DNA of 64,000 nucleotides. Origin: Plecoglossus altivelis. Its lineage: Eukaryota > Chordata > Actinopteri > Osmeriformes > Plecoglossidae. Position 1 is the first letter of the stretch; the number at the start of each line of letters is the position of its first letter. A program made the translations under genes and the position numbers. The stretch covers positions 386,605-450,604 of the forward strand of contig BROE01000025.1 in assembly GCA_036571765.1 (NCBI GenBank). The letters run 5' to 3'. Of the stretch, positions 48,588-60,599 are shown piece after piece. The notes beneath the pieces were generated by a model. It worked only from the letters and a program-made list of their open reading frames with translations, had not been told where the DNA came from and ran no database searches.

Positions 48588-48724
48588 CCATGTCCAAGGC
48601 AGCAGTCAAGATCTCGGGGGACCTGCTGAGTAACCCTCTCTGTGAACAGGACCAGGCCTTCCTGGAGTCCATGACAGCTCTGGACACGGCCATGCACAGG
48701 ATGGACTCCTTCAACCTGGAGAAG
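48588..48724 (+). CDS. bin3: BIN3 coding exon 5
   Basis: 137 nt. It completes Ala54 and encodes MSKAAVKISGDLLSNPLCEQ, then DQAFLESMTALDTAMHRMDS and FNLEK (55-99). DLLSNPLCEQDQ is a strong BIN3 signature in the BAR domain. The donor gtcagc is weaker than the other donors and is followed directly by a CT-rich tract. Confidence 0.96.
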
Positions 48725-48739
48725 GTCAGCCTTCTCCTC

Positions 48740-48960
48740 TGGGTCAATCTCTCTCCCTCTATCTCTCCCTGTGTCTCTCCCTCTCTCTGTCCGTCTGTCT
48801 CCCTGTCTCTTTCTGTCCATCTGTCTCCCTCTCTGTCTCTCTCTTCTCTTTCTTCCCCTCCCTCTCATCCCCCTTCTCTGTCTCTTTCTCCCCCCCACCC
48901 TCTGCTACCTCCCCGTTTTTCCCATGTCTCTCTCTCTGCTCCCCCCCCCCTCTCCTTCCC
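48740..48960. repeat. CT-rich tract after exon 5
   Basis: Imperfect (TC)n with tctgtc and cccct interruptions beginning about 15 bp past the exon 5 donor. Confidence 0.9.
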
Positions 48961-49732
48961 CGCTCATCTATGGTCCTCTCTGCCCCTCCCTGTGTAAGTT
49001 CTCCCGTTTCTACAACAAGCCCTCTACATGCAGGATCCTGCCAAGCATAGCCTCACACTTCAAATGCTCCGGGCCAAAAAACCCAAAAGCGCCGTTGTTT
49101 GTGCAAGTGTCGCTTTCATCTTGGCCAGTATTGCGTAACCTGTGAACTATGAAGAAGCGTCTCCCATGAGGCCTTGTGTTCTTCTGAGACACCTTCACCA
49201 TGTTGGTCTATTGCGCCTCATACAGGACGTTGCAGTGTGGGGGGGTGGGGGAGGAGGGGATACGGTCTGTGAGTCAACTGCTTCGATCGAAAATAACTGG
49301 GAACAATCGGAAGAGCTTCGCTCAAGAATGTCATCGCTTGTTTTAATGGCTTCGGTTCTCCCCTGATCATCCCTTGTCCTTCTTCGCCAAGAAGCCGTCT
49401 CCTCCTGGTTTGTTTACCGCGCGCGCTTTCAGTATTTGCTTCAAATCATGGCTGCGGGTTATCGCTTAACCAAACAAACAGGCGTGGAGCCCCGTGTGGC
49501 CGCCTGGGGGCATTGCAGAGGAAGAGACGAGTCCCTGCCAGGGCTGGAACAGCTCTGTAGAGATGCGGATCTCCTGCCAGGAGGCCCTTGGGAAGCCTCC
49601 CTCCTGCTCGGAGCCGTTCTGGAGACCTCCAGATCCTCCATCCAGCGCCGCCTTCTTTTAGCCAGACAGGGACGTGACATCAGCTCCCATCGTGTTTTAC
49701 AGACACCATTTTGAGCGACTGGGGACTAGGCA

Positions 49733-49888
49733 CTGTCTGGACGGAGCACGGTCGCTCTGTCTAGACGGAGCACGGTCGCTCTGTCTGGACGGAGCACGGT
49801 CGCTCTGTCTGGACGGAGCACGGTCGCTCTGTCTGGACGGAGCACGGTCGCTCTGTCTGGACGGAGCACGGCCGCTCTGTCTGGACGG
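49733..49888. repeat. 24-bp minisatellite
   Basis: About 6.5 copies of ctgtctggacggagcacggt-cgct. 24 is a multiple of 3, so it yields an 8-residue ORF repeat (LDGARSLC on +, RPDRATVL on -). Confidence 0.96.
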
Positions 49889-51110
49889 TTGCTGCTGTTT
49901 TTGTGGGTTTTCAGTCTGGCTGGAGCTCCAGTCCAGTAACAACTCTCCTGGCATGTCGACTGTCTTTCAGAAGGAGCCCAGAAACGTCTCTCCTCTCCAG
50001 TTTGAACCAGTTTCACTCCTTTCTCCCCCCACAGCCCTTAAAGAGTCCTTTCAGAAATGCATCCGGTCGGCTATGTCTGATTTTCATCCTATTTCTCTCT
50101 TTTTTTTCTTTTTCTTTAAACTTCTCCCTCATCTGTATTTTCTGTTCTGTTTCGATTCTGTTGACCGAGGGCTGTGATTACCATCTTTCTGGTCTGACGA
50201 GCCACGAGCCTTCGAGCTCCTCCTGTCACCCCAGCGACCTTTGACCCCAGACAAACCTGGGAGGTCGTCTTCACCTCACAGGGTCATCCTCATCACCCAT
50301 GCTCCCGGGTGCGAACCTTCCTCCTCTCTAGCCTCTCACACGTGCTGTCCTCTCAGGTAGCTGCAGCTCTATGGCCATCTGTTATTGCATTCATTTGAAT
50401 GTATTTCACCTCACGCCGGGCCATGTTTGGTTGTTAGTGGTCAGTGAGAAAAAGGTCAGACTCAGTGGTGTGTGGGAGGGAGGGAGACTGGAGGGTGGAA
50501 TCTCAGCTGAGCTCTCCGTGTGGCCTGCTGGACAGACAGGCCCGGCCCAGACAGGCCCGGCAGAGCCCAGAGCACACGCTGTCCTTCCTGGGAGCGCTAG
50601 CGGTCATCGCCACAACCCGAGCTTCAGAGACTCTGGTCTGTGCCGTGCTCGTCCAAACGTTCGCTCGGCGTTCTACCATGCCAGTAGTTCACCTTCCCGC
50701 GTTGAAGTTCGAGTCGTATTTTAATATGGTGGGGGGGGTTTTCACGCGGCCACCCAGCGCGCCCTCTGGTTGGTCGAGGGCCTTGTTCTGTTCAGCAGCC
50801 GCCAGCGCGCTGAGGGCTGAACGGATCCTTTTTGCACACGCTCCCAGCTCGCTCGACTTGGCGAACATCACCTCAGGATTCCTGACTGAGGAGAAGCCCA
50901 GTGCTGCAGCTCCCGACGTCAAACTATTCCTGCTCTCCCTCCAAGCTGGCTGCTTGACTCGGACTGCACCGAGCAGGCGGGCGGGCGAGCGAGCGAGCGG
51001 GCAGGCGAGCAGCTTCTTCAAGCAGAGTAGACAGCAGAAAAAGCGAGCGGGCCACCCTTTGCTCTCCCCGGCTGCTGGAGACATGATGCGGCGCCGCGGG
51101 GCCCTGCGAG

Positions 51111-51306
51111 CAAGTGAGAGAGGGAGAGAGAGAGAGAGAGAGAGGGTGAGAGAGAGACAGAAAGAGAGAGAGGGTGAGAGGGAAAGGGAGGGGGAGAGAG
51201 AGAGAGAGAGACAGGGAGAGAGAAAGGGTGAGAGAGAGAGAGAGGGTGAGAGAGAGGGTGAGAGAGAGGGTGAGAGAGAGGGTGAGAGAGAGAGAGGGGT
51301 TGAGAA

Positions 51307-51342
<36 letters not shown>

Positions 51343-51345
51343 GAG
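51111..51345. repeat. (GA)n with GGTGA interruptions
   Basis: About 235 bp of polypurine with a recurring gagagagagggtgagagaga higher-order unit. Confidence 0.95.
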
Positions 51346-51446
51346 GAAAAACGTGCAGGGATAATGAAGGCAGCAGCGGCCCAGGCCTGTGCGTTTATTT
51401 CTGGGTCTGAGGAGGGTGCGTAGACCCCCCCCCCCCCCCCCCCCAC

Positions 51447-51983
51447 NNNNNNNNNNNNNNNNNNNNNNNNNNNNNNNNNNNNNNNNNNNNNNNNNNNNNN
51501 NNNNNNNNNNNNNNNNNNNNNNNNNNNNNNNNNNNNNNNNNNNNNNNNNNNNNNNNNNNNNNNNNNNNNNNNNNNNNNNNNNNNNNNNNNNNNNNNNNNN
51601 NNNNNNNNNNNNNNNNNNNNNNNNNNNNNNNNNNNNNNNNNNNNNNNNNNNNNNNNNNNNNNNNNNNNNNNNNNNNNNNNNNNNNNNNNNNNNNNNNNNN
51701 NNNNNNNNNNNNNNNNNNNNNNNNNNNNNNNNNNNNNNNNNNNNNNNNNNNNNNNNNNNNNNNNNNNNNNNNNNNNNNNNNNNNNNNNNNNNNNNNNNNN
51801 NNNNNNNNNNNNNNNNNNNNNNNNNNNNNNNNNNNNNNNNNNNNNNNNNNNNNNNNNNNNNNNNNNNNNNNNNNNNNNNNNNNNNNNNNNNNNNNNNNNN
51901 NNNNNNNNNNNNNNNNNNNNNNNNNNNNNNNNNNNNNNNNNNNNNNNNNNNNNNNNNNNNNNNNNNNNNNNNNNNNNNNNNNN
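51447..51983. other. Assembly gap 2 (537 N)
   Basis: A run of N flanked by a C homopolymer on both sides. Long X-containing ORFs across it are artefacts. Confidence 1.
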
Positions 51984-52227
51984 CCCCCCCCCCGGCACAC
52001 CGAAGCCGAGCCCAAGCGAAGATGGCGGCAGAGTGATTGAGGAGGCTCTGTTTGGAGGGGAGGAAGAGAGAAGGGGGGGGGGTGGTATTGATTTTCTGTG
52101 CGATCTGCGTGTATTTTTGGGAGGGCCTGTGTGCTGGGCTGATCTCTGCCCTGTGATTCACTCATGGAGCCTGCTAGTGGAGCGCAGGCCTCAGGCTCTG
52201 CTGGGCCTCCCAGGAGTGCCGCTCCTC

Positions 52228-52445
52228 CCTCCTCTCTCGCTCTCTCTCGCTCTCCCTCCTCTCTCTCTCGCTCTCCCTTTCTCACCCCCCCCTCTCTCTC
52301 TCCCTCCCTTTTTGTTTCTCTCTCCCTCTCTCTTTGTCTTTCTCGCTCACTTTCTCTCTCCCCCCTCTCTCTTGCTGTGTCTCTCTGCATCTCTCTCTTT
52401 CTTCCTGTCTCTCTCTCTCTGTCTTTCTCTCTGTGTCTCTCTCAG
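52228..52445. repeat. CT-rich array
   Basis: Imperfect (TC)n with CCTCC and TTTC interruptions, source of Ser/Leu-rich ORFs. Confidence 0.92.
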
Positions 52446-53111
52446 AAGGGGTAGAGGGCAGAGAGATCTTCTGGTGCTGTTCTCACTGCTTGCTGCGTGC
52501 ATTTCCCTTAGTAGTAGCACAGCGGCTTGACTCACGGAGGGGGGGTTGTGGGGGGGGGGGGGGTGTGAATATGTAAACTAAGGAACTTGAATTCCCATGT
52601 ACTTATTTGTTATCGCTGCTCTTGTTTTCCCTCAAACCACGTTCGGCCATATTATGTGCTTGGAAACCAGCCTTTGTAAAAGGCTGTTTGTGTGTGCGTG
52701 CTTGTGTCCGTACAGGCTTGCGTGTGTGTGTGTGTGCGCACGTACGCTCTGAGATGCATTTGTTTTGGCTCAGATTCTCTGTGCAGTATGTCTCTGCTGG
52801 TGTCTAGTGATTGACTATTCTTCCAATACTGAGTGAACTTGTGATTAGTGGTGTTGCTTCCTGGTACAGCTGTCAGTTGACGTGCGCTTGCCGTGGCAAC
52901 GGTTCCAGTGTTCCAAACAGGCTGTGTTTGCCAGGCCAACCCAGAAAGCTGTCACATGTATGGATCCTGCAGTCATCTTGAATCTGCAATGTAAATGCAC
53001 TGTAAACTTTTATTAATCACACTCCAACTTCAGCTTTGGAGTCTCAAGCTTGAGGCCCTGAAGATGAGATGTTCATTTACTTCCATTTAACCCCCCTCCC
53101 TCCCTTCTTTC

Positions 53112-53304
53112 TTACTCACACTCACTCACACACACACTCACACACACACACACACTCACTCACACACACACTCACACACACTCACACACTCACACACACA
53201 CTCACACACACTCACACACACACACACACTCACACACTCACACACACACACACACACTCACACACACTCACACACACACTCACACACACACACACACACA
53301 CACA
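53112..53304. repeat. (CA)n with CACT interruptions
   Basis: About 190 bp of (CA)n with regularly spaced cact. Confidence 0.96.
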
Positions 53305-53868
53305 CCACCTTCTTCACTTCCCTTGTCGGCGCTCCGGCAAACCAGAAGAAGAACTCAGGAAAATATAAACTGTTATTGTTAAAATGTTTGTTTGCAAAGA
53401 ACTTTCATCTTGTAAGGCAGCCCACCCTCCACAGGATTTGAAATCAGCGGGGCTTTGCTTTCATGTCCGTCCCCCGACGCAGGCACACTGTTGTATCGTC
53501 AGCCCCATGAATATTCACGGTTTCCTCCTCGGGGCTTGTGTACAATGAAGGAGGGAACGCCACTGAAAGTTTCTCTGCTCAGCCTTCCCCCCCCCCCCCT
53601 TCCCCTCCCCTCCCCTATTATGTTGAGTGCTCTGTTTGAAATACACAATTGTTGATTGTGTGGAGGCTGTATAGGTCTGATAATGAGTGGGACTTGGAGA
53701 AGCTATTTTGTTCTACTTGACTCCTTGATGTAATTCAATTTGACAACGCATTACAATTCATAAAATCATTCACTGGAGGGTTGCGGAGGGGAGGGGAGAA
53801 AGAGGGGGGGGAAAAAGAAAAAGAATGTGTTTGAAAATGACATCTAATTCCAACCTCCCCCTCCCTAG

Positions 53869-53909
53869 GTGAACCAGATCCAGAAAACTGTAATCGACCC
53901 ACTGAAGAA
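53869..53909 (+). CDS. bin3: BIN3 coding exon 6
   Basis: 41 nt. It encodes VNQIQKTVIDPLK (100-112) plus two bases of Lys113; the donor is gtaagt. It is nearly identical to the human segment VNQIQKTVIEPLK, in BAR helix 2. Confidence 0.96.
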
Positions 53910-53979
53910 GTAAGTGTGATCTCTGTTCCCCTGTTCAGCTCCTCCCACCTGCTGCATCTCAGCGGACTGGGCCCTTCCT

Positions 53980-54655
53980 GACCCAGACCTATAGTAGAGC
54001 AGTATAGACCCAGACCTATAGTAGAGCAGTATCGACCTATAGTAGAGCAGTATAGACCCAGACCTATAGTAGAGCAGTATAGACCTATAGTAGAGCGGTA
54101 TAGACACAGACCTATAGTAGAGCGGTATAGACCCAGACCTAGAGTAGAGCGGTATAGACCCAGACCTATAGTAGAGCAGTATAGACCCAGACCTAGAGTA
54201 GAGCAGTATAGACCCAGACCTATAGTAGAGCAGTATAGACCTAGAGTAGAGCAGTATAGACCTATAGTAGAGCAGTATTGACCTAGAGTAGAGCGGTATA
54301 GACCCAGAGTAGAGCAGTATAGACCCAGACCTAGAGTAGAGCGGTATAGACCCAGAGTAGAGCAGTATAGACCCAGACCTATAGTAGAGCAGTATAGACA
54401 TAGACCTATAGTAGAGCGGTATAGACCCAGACCTATAGTAGAGCAGTATAGACCCAGACCTATAGTAGAGCAGTATAGACCTAGAGTAGAGCAGTATAGA
54501 CCCAGACCTAGAGTAGAGCAGTATAGACCTAGAGTAGAGCAGTATTGACCTAGAGTAGAGCAGTATAGACCTAGAGTAGAGCAGTATAGACCCAGACCTA
54601 GAGTAGAGCAATATAGACCCAGACCTATAGTAGAGCAATATAGACCCGGACCTAG
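53980..54655. repeat. 27/21-bp minisatellite
   Basis: Units gtagagcagtatagacccag-acctata (27 bp) and a 21-bp form lacking one cagacc-type segment alternate over about 675 bp. Both lengths are multiples of 3, so the minus strand stays open throughout as RSGSILLYY / RSILLYY repeats. Copy-to-copy changes are mostly at a few fixed positions. Confidence 0.95.
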
Positions 54656-54660
54656 TGGGG

Positions 54661-54893
54661 AGGGTATGGTGATGGTGCTGGTGCTGTGGGGAGTGTATGG
54701 TGCTGTGGGGAGTGTATGGTGCTGTGGGGAGTGTATGGTGCTGTGGGGAGGGTATGGTGCTGTGGGGAGGGTATGGTGCTGTGGGGAGGGTATGGTGCTG
54801 TGGGGAGGGTATGGTGCTGTGGGGAGTGTATGGTGCTGTGGGGAGTGTATGGTGCTGTGGGGAGGGTATGTTGCTGTGGGGTGTGTATGATGA
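54661..54893. repeat. 18-bp minisatellite
   Basis: About 12 copies of tatggtgctgtggggagg/t, directly adjoining the previous array. Confidence 0.95.
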
Positions 54894-55015
54894 TGCTGCT
54901 GTGGGGAGTCTGGAGGAAAGCTTCTCTGCCTCCCCTCCCCTGTACTCGCCCCCGTCTGGGCCTGAGGAGTGAGCTCTATTCCATTCCTGGAGCCTGGCCC
55001 TCACTCATGGACATG

Positions 55016-55017
<2 letters not shown>

Positions 55018-55072
<55 letters not shown>
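55018..55072. repeat. (CA)n microsatellite
   Basis: A nearly pure run of about 54 nt. Confidence 0.97.
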
Positions 55073-55154
55073 CAGAGGCGGTGGAGGGAGTGGCCTGGCC
55101 AGAAGTCTGGGATCCCACCCTTCTTCCGAATGCTTGTTAAGGCTCTGCTTCCTC

Positions 55155-55350
55155 CTCTTGGCCCCTCCCTAGAGGTGTGTGTGTACTCTGGCCCCTCCCT
55201 AGAGGTGTGTGTGTGTGTACTCTGGCCCCTCCCTAGAGGTGTGTGTGTGTACTCTGGCGCCTCCCTAGACGTGTGTGTGTGTGTACTCTGGCCCCTCCCT
55301 AGAGGTGTGTGTGTACTCTGGCCCCTCCCTAGAGGTGTGTGTGTACTCTG
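55155..55350. repeat. Approximately 30-bp minisatellite with internal GT run
   Basis: Six copies of actctggcccctccctagag followed by gtgtgtgtgt, the GT run varying in length between copies. Confidence 0.93.
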
Positions 55351-55470
55351 GTGTGTCTTTACTGTAATGGTGTGTTTTATCAGCTAGTGTTTCTGTGGAA
55401 CCTTGTTGCCCTACTTTCCTACACTAGGACAAGCTTATCAGCCATGAGCTCCTGTCATACACAGGGGATG

Positions 55471-55735
55471 AGAGTGCAGTGTGTGTCAGTGTGTGTCAGC
55501 GTGTGTGTGTGTGTCAGCGTGTGTGTGTGTGTCAGCGTGTGTGTGTGTGTCAGCGTGTGTGTGTGTGTCAGCGTGTGTGTGCACGTGCGTGCGTGTGTGC
55601 GTGTCAGCGTGTGTGCACGTGTGTGTGTGTGTGTGTGTGTGCACGCACGTGCGTGTGTATCAGTGTGTGTGTGTGTGTGTGTGCACACGTGCGTGTCTAT
55701 CAGTGTGTGTGTGTGTACATGCGTGCGCGTGCGAG
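55471..55735. repeat. Complex (GT)n satellite
   Basis: (GT)n broken by cagcgtgtgtg at 20-22-bp spacing, then gcacgtgcgtgcg variants. Confidence 0.96.
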
Positions 55736-56799
55736 TCCATGTGCTCCTCTTGTCTTCCTCGTGTGCTCTGGTGGCTGGACGGTGACAGGATGGAATGGTT
55801 TTAATTTCCTCTTCCTGGTGGGCGGCGGCCGGATGTGTGGGCTCTGAATATGGCAATGGGCCCGGCTTCCTGGGGCCAGGGCAGGCCGTGATTGGCTGGA
55901 GAGCTGGACTGTCTCGGGACACACACACATACACACACACAGACAGACATACAAACACACACAGACCACGTTGGACAAACATACTGTGGGAAGCCACTGC
56001 TTGAACAGAACGGGCCACATCGAGCCAGTTACTCAAATGAATTTGAAATAAGTCTGGAAGTAGTGAGTGGATAAACAACTTTTTTAAAGCAACTAAAACA
56101 ACGAGCAGAGAAGCGAATTAAAACAGCCTTGTTTCAAAATCTTGGTGCCGAAAGGAAGCAACAATGAACTGTAACCATATCAAAGTGTTCTATAGAAAGC
56201 CAGTCTATTAAGGCACCATACATCAGACATCCATTAAAATTCCATTAGTCCACCAGTAAGTGAATGTTGATCATTGTTTCAAAGGCTCCTATAATGCTCA
56301 TTTTTATTCTTTATTTTAATTTTTATTATTTTGATGTTGTTGGTAAGATCATTTGGAGAGTGTCTAAAAAGGGGCCCAGACCTGTGCCTGTTAATGGAGG
56401 GTCTGTTTGTCCTTCCAGTGAGCGTGTCTGTGTGTCTGTGTGTTTGTCACTGTCTAACAATTAGTGTTTTTTTCATTTGCTGTTTGCACTTAGTTAGTTA
56501 ATTAACACTCAGTGTAACACATCTACATTCACTCTCCTTATCCCCCCCCTCCTTTCTCTCTGCCACGAGTTCCATGCACTCAACAAGGTCACTGAATAAC
56601 ATCAGTAGATTTCTGAGGCTGGAGGGGGGAGGCTGAAGGGTGGAGGCTGGAGGGTGGAGGCTGGAGGGGGTGTGTGGGCTTGAGGCCTGCGTGTTCTCCA
56701 GCCCCCCTGACCTGGTTCTGTTCTGCTCTGGTGCTCCTGCACAGGAGACAAAAGCATTGCTGTTACAGGACCAGGGTTCTTGGCCAAGCCATGACTCTG

Positions 56800-58080
56800 C
56801 AAACCAGCTCCACACCTCCCTCTCTCCCACACCTCCCCCTCCACCACGACACTCCCTCTCTCCAACCCCTCATCTCACACACACCTCCCTCTCTCCCACA
56901 CCTCCCCCTCTCACACACCTCCCTCTCTCCCACTTGCAATCTCACAACCCTCCCTCCCCAACCCCATCCCCCTCTCAACACACCTACCTCTCTCCCTCTG
57001 CATCTCACAACCCCTCTCCCACCCTGCATCTCACACACCTCCCTCTCTCTCACCCTACATCTCATAGTCCACCTCCCCCTCTCCCACCCCGCATCTCACA
57101 CACACCCCCCCTCCTACCTTCATGCTCCACCCCTCCCCCTCTCCCACCCTGCATCTCAGACACACTTCCCCCTCTCACACCCTGCATCTCACACACACCT
57201 CCATCTCTCCCACCCCTCATCTCACACTAACCTCCCCCTCTCCCACCCTGCCATCTCACACACCCTCCCCTCTCTCACATCTGCCCCTCTCCCACCCCTC
57301 ATCTCACACACACACCTCCCTCTCCTCCACCCCACATCTCTCACACACACTTCTCCCCCTCCCGCCCCACATCTCTCACACACACCTCCCTCTCTTCCAC
57401 CCTACATCTCACACACACCTCCCCCTCTCACACTTCTCCCCCTCCCGCCCCACATCTCTCACACACACCTCCCCCTCACACACACACAAAAACAAAACAC
57501 ACACACACATCCCCTCTCACACTTCTCCCCCTCCCGCCCCACATCTCTCACACACACCACCTCCCTCTCTTCCACCCACAATCTCACACACACTTCGTCC
57601 CTCTCTTCCACCCCACATCTCACACAACACACTTCTCCCTCTCTTCCACCCCACACTCACACACACACTCTCCCCCTCACACACACACACAGTGTGAGTA
57701 CACACACACACTCATCTATTCACACACTCGTGCACACGCACACGAACTTGAATCCAGTCACACAGTTTCACACACACCTCCCTCTCTTCCACCCTACATC
57801 TCACACACACACACAAAAAAAAAAACACACACACACATCTCACACACACACATTCTCCCCCTCCCCGCCCCACATCTCTCGAACACCAACTCCCTCTCTC
57901 CACCTACCATCTCCACACACACCTCGCTCCACACTTCTCCCCCGTCCCGCCTCCACATCTCTCACACACACACCCTCCCTCTCTTCCACCCTACATCTCA
58001 CTCACACCCTCCCTCTCTCCCGCCCCACATCTCTCACACACACACCTCCCTCTCTTCCACCCTACATCTCACACACGCCA
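56800..58080. repeat. CT/CA degenerate satellite (1.3 kb)
   Basis: Recurrent ctctcccaccctgcatctca and cacacacctccctctctt units with many small length differences between copies. It gives Thr/His/Pro/Ser ORFs in all + frames. The irregularity may reflect real decay or poor consensus. Confidence 0.93.
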
Positions 58081-58383
58081 CAGAGGACGTGTCTGTCCTA
58101 AAGCACGGCAACTCTCACACAAACATTCCGGTTCTTATCAGATGACACAGACAAGAGTACAGTCACTTTGGTCACTGTCTTATATGATGACGGACACGTA
58201 GTGAAATGTCATGACGTTTCAGATCAAGAGAGATGTTTGCACTCTGCCTGCCCTCCTGCTTCAGTATCAGGTACCCTTGGGCGCGAGAGGGTTTGAACTA
58301 TTTCATCAACATCGGCTGAGCTAAACAAAGACCCAGGCATGTTCCAGCAGGGCCAACCATCCCTGTACTGAGACTACCAAGAC

Positions 58384-58456
58384 TAAGGGCTGTACCACAC
58401 ACACACTCTCTCACACACACACTCACACAGATAAACATGCTCTCTCACACACTCTT
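58384..58456. repeat. Short (CA)/(TC) repeat
   Basis: cacacacacactctctcaca-type sequence. Confidence 0.8.
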
Positions 58457-59814
58457 GTGTTTGGCTTTCAGCTCCCTCAGCTCTTGCACAACAGACCGAA
58501 ATCACTTTGTAACTTTTCCTCACCGCTCATGCTCACCATTGTTTTGATCGCCTGGTGATTCAGTAATCCCAGCTGTCTTCTTCTTCTTTTCTTTCCACCC
58601 TCCCCTGAAGGAGGACGTTGTCATAGAGATCAGTTTCTCCCCACATGGTGTGTTTGTGGTGGCGTGTTCTAGTGACAGTGTGAAGTGAACTGACCTCCCA
58701 CACCAACATCTCTGACCTCAGCCTCTGGTCCAGACTGAGGCTTGGCCGGCTGGCTGGCTTGTTGGCTGGCTGGCTGGCTGGCCAGTCTGTGGATTGGCGT
58801 AGTGTCATCAACATTCTCCAAACATCCAAGCTGCTATTTCTACCCAGCTATCCAGCCACCACACCCAGACCTGCTGTCACAGAGACAGTGGTGTTCCCTG
58901 GGCTTTCACCCAGACAGGAAGCCAGACCAGAGGAGATGTAAATATAGCCTCACTAGCTGACCTGTCACTCCACCAGGCCAACGGCGTTGACCGTCGAGGG
59001 ATGGCATCCGCCGTCGGCCAGCGCTCCCCCTGGGAAACCCTCGCTTCGGTCAGTGTGTCTGGTGGCCTTTCACACGCTGACCTCTCCTGCTGGGCAGCAG
59101 AGCTCCCTCACACCCCTGCAGCGCACCAGGCTCCACTCACGCTAGTAACGTGAAACTGTGTCAGTGAGGCAGAGGTGACCATGGCTCAGGAAGGGCGGGG
59201 GAGTGTATTGGGTGTCACCCAGGGGTTAAACACACACACCTTCATTCCCATCTCAGGCTGTGGTGACGTCAGCCAGGAGAGAGTAGAGAAGGGGGCGTGG
59301 CCACCAGGCGTGCCAGGAGGGTTTGATGCCATCTTCCTTTTTATCCCTCCCCCGGTGAAGTAGGTGTGATTTACGCCTTGGTGCTCTGTGAGCATGTGCA
59401 GTCAAGCGAGTGTGTGTGTGTGTGCGTGTGCGTAGAGGTGCTCTGAGGAAAAGGCCTATTGTGTTTCCACAAGCCTGCGTGCGGTGTGTGTCTTGTCGTA
59501 AGCCGGTGGATCGTGTTGAGTGCTCTCGTGCCTGGAGGGGGAGGGAGGGAGGGGGGGGTTATGTAATCTGCTGGCACTCCAAGTATGTGTGTGCGGCAGG
59601 GCTGGTGGTGGCTAGGAGGACGGCCACCCACCCTACCGTAAACTGAGCTAACGTGACAGGGGTTTCTAAATGGAGGCAGCGTGGGCCGCTGGGCTGGGCT
59701 CTGTGACGCGGCTCGTTCAGACCAGGGCCGCTCCCTGCTCCACTTCCTGTGGGGGGGAGAGAAACAATCCCCAGCTTGTCTGAGACTGCGCCCTGGCTCT
59801 GTCATTGCTCCTCC

Positions 59815-59945
59815 CTCGCTCCCCCGCTCCCTTACTCCCTCCCTACCTCCCTCACTCTCTCCCTCCCCCGCTCCCTCACTTGCTTCCTCCCTCACTCCCT
59901 CCCTCCCTTCCTCCGTCCCTCCCTCTCTCTCTCCCTTCCTCCTCC
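59815..59945. repeat. CCCT-rich array
   Basis: About 130 bp of ctccctccct and ccccgctccctcact variants. Confidence 0.9.
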
Positions 59946-60599
59946 AGATACACAGACAGACTTGGAGTAGTCCAACATTGCACAAGTGACTCCTTGAGCG
60001 TATCAGTGACTGTGATGTACAGGTCCACTTGGCACCTGCAGGAAGCGTGTGCTAGCTGAATGGGGCCATCTGTCCGCACTGGATGGGGAGGACAAAGTTG
60101 TGTAGCCTGCGGTGTTCAGCTTCCCAGTCCAAGCAGTACAGTAGATCAGTACAGTTATGTTTCCCCCCCAGTCTCGTGAATCCTAGAATAGCACCTATGC
60201 TAACTGTAATAGTATGTCCTTTCCGCCCCCAGTATGGAGCTGTGCGAATGCATGTTGCGAGTGTACAGACGAATGTTTCCTATTTTTAGGTCTCTGGGAC
60301 TAGGATAGTCTCTGGGAGAATGTATTTTCATTTTGAGTGAAGTAATTGACAGCAAATGAATAGTTTAGTGCCACTCGTGCTGCAGTAATTAGAAGGTTGC
60401 TTCTCAGAGCCAGGCAGTGGATACGGGTGCAGTGATGGGATAGTGCTCAGATCACCTGGCTGGCTGTTTCAGCTGATGCTGAACATCTAGCCTTGGCTTC
60501 CTCTCAGTTACCACCTGCACTCTAGGCCCCTTGCTGCGCTGCTCCAAGAGGGGCGGTGGTACGGCTTGTGTGATATGTGGTCCATATGCGCAGTGTCGT

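Larger units (their letters stand above)
50560..52190. other. CpG-rich island inside BIN3 intron 5
   Basis: CpG dinucleotides cluster at 50580-51110 (for example gcgggcgggcgagcgagcga and gcggcgccgcggggcc) and just after the gap (52004-52034, agccgagcccaagcgaagat then ggcggcag). AAGATGGCGGC at 52018-52028 matches the YY1-type element common near vertebrate promoters. It may be an alternative or internal promoter; the most informative part is lost in the gap. No coding exon is recognised. Confidence 0.45.
48725..53868 (+). other. bin3: BIN3 intron 5 (5.1 kb with gap 2)
   Basis: It contains CT-rich DNA (48740-48960), a 24-bp minisatellite (49733-49888), a CpG-rich island around gap 2 (about 50560-52190), GA and CT arrays flanking the gap and a (CA)n block (53112-53304). 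The acceptor is ctccccctccctag. No BIN3 exon is missing by phase. Confidence 0.85.

Noticed and set aside
50689..52161. 490- and 331-codon ORFs spanning gap 2
   Set aside because: More than a third of each is N bases; the rest is GA/CT repeat.
53865..55004. 379-codon minus-strand ORF
   Set aside because: It translates the 27/21-bp and 18-bp minisatellites plus BIN3 exon 6 antisense; it is not a gene by any other sign.
56674..58101. 475-codon Thr/His/Ser/Pro ORF
   Set aside because: It is a pure translation of the CT/CA degenerate satellite, open in several frames.
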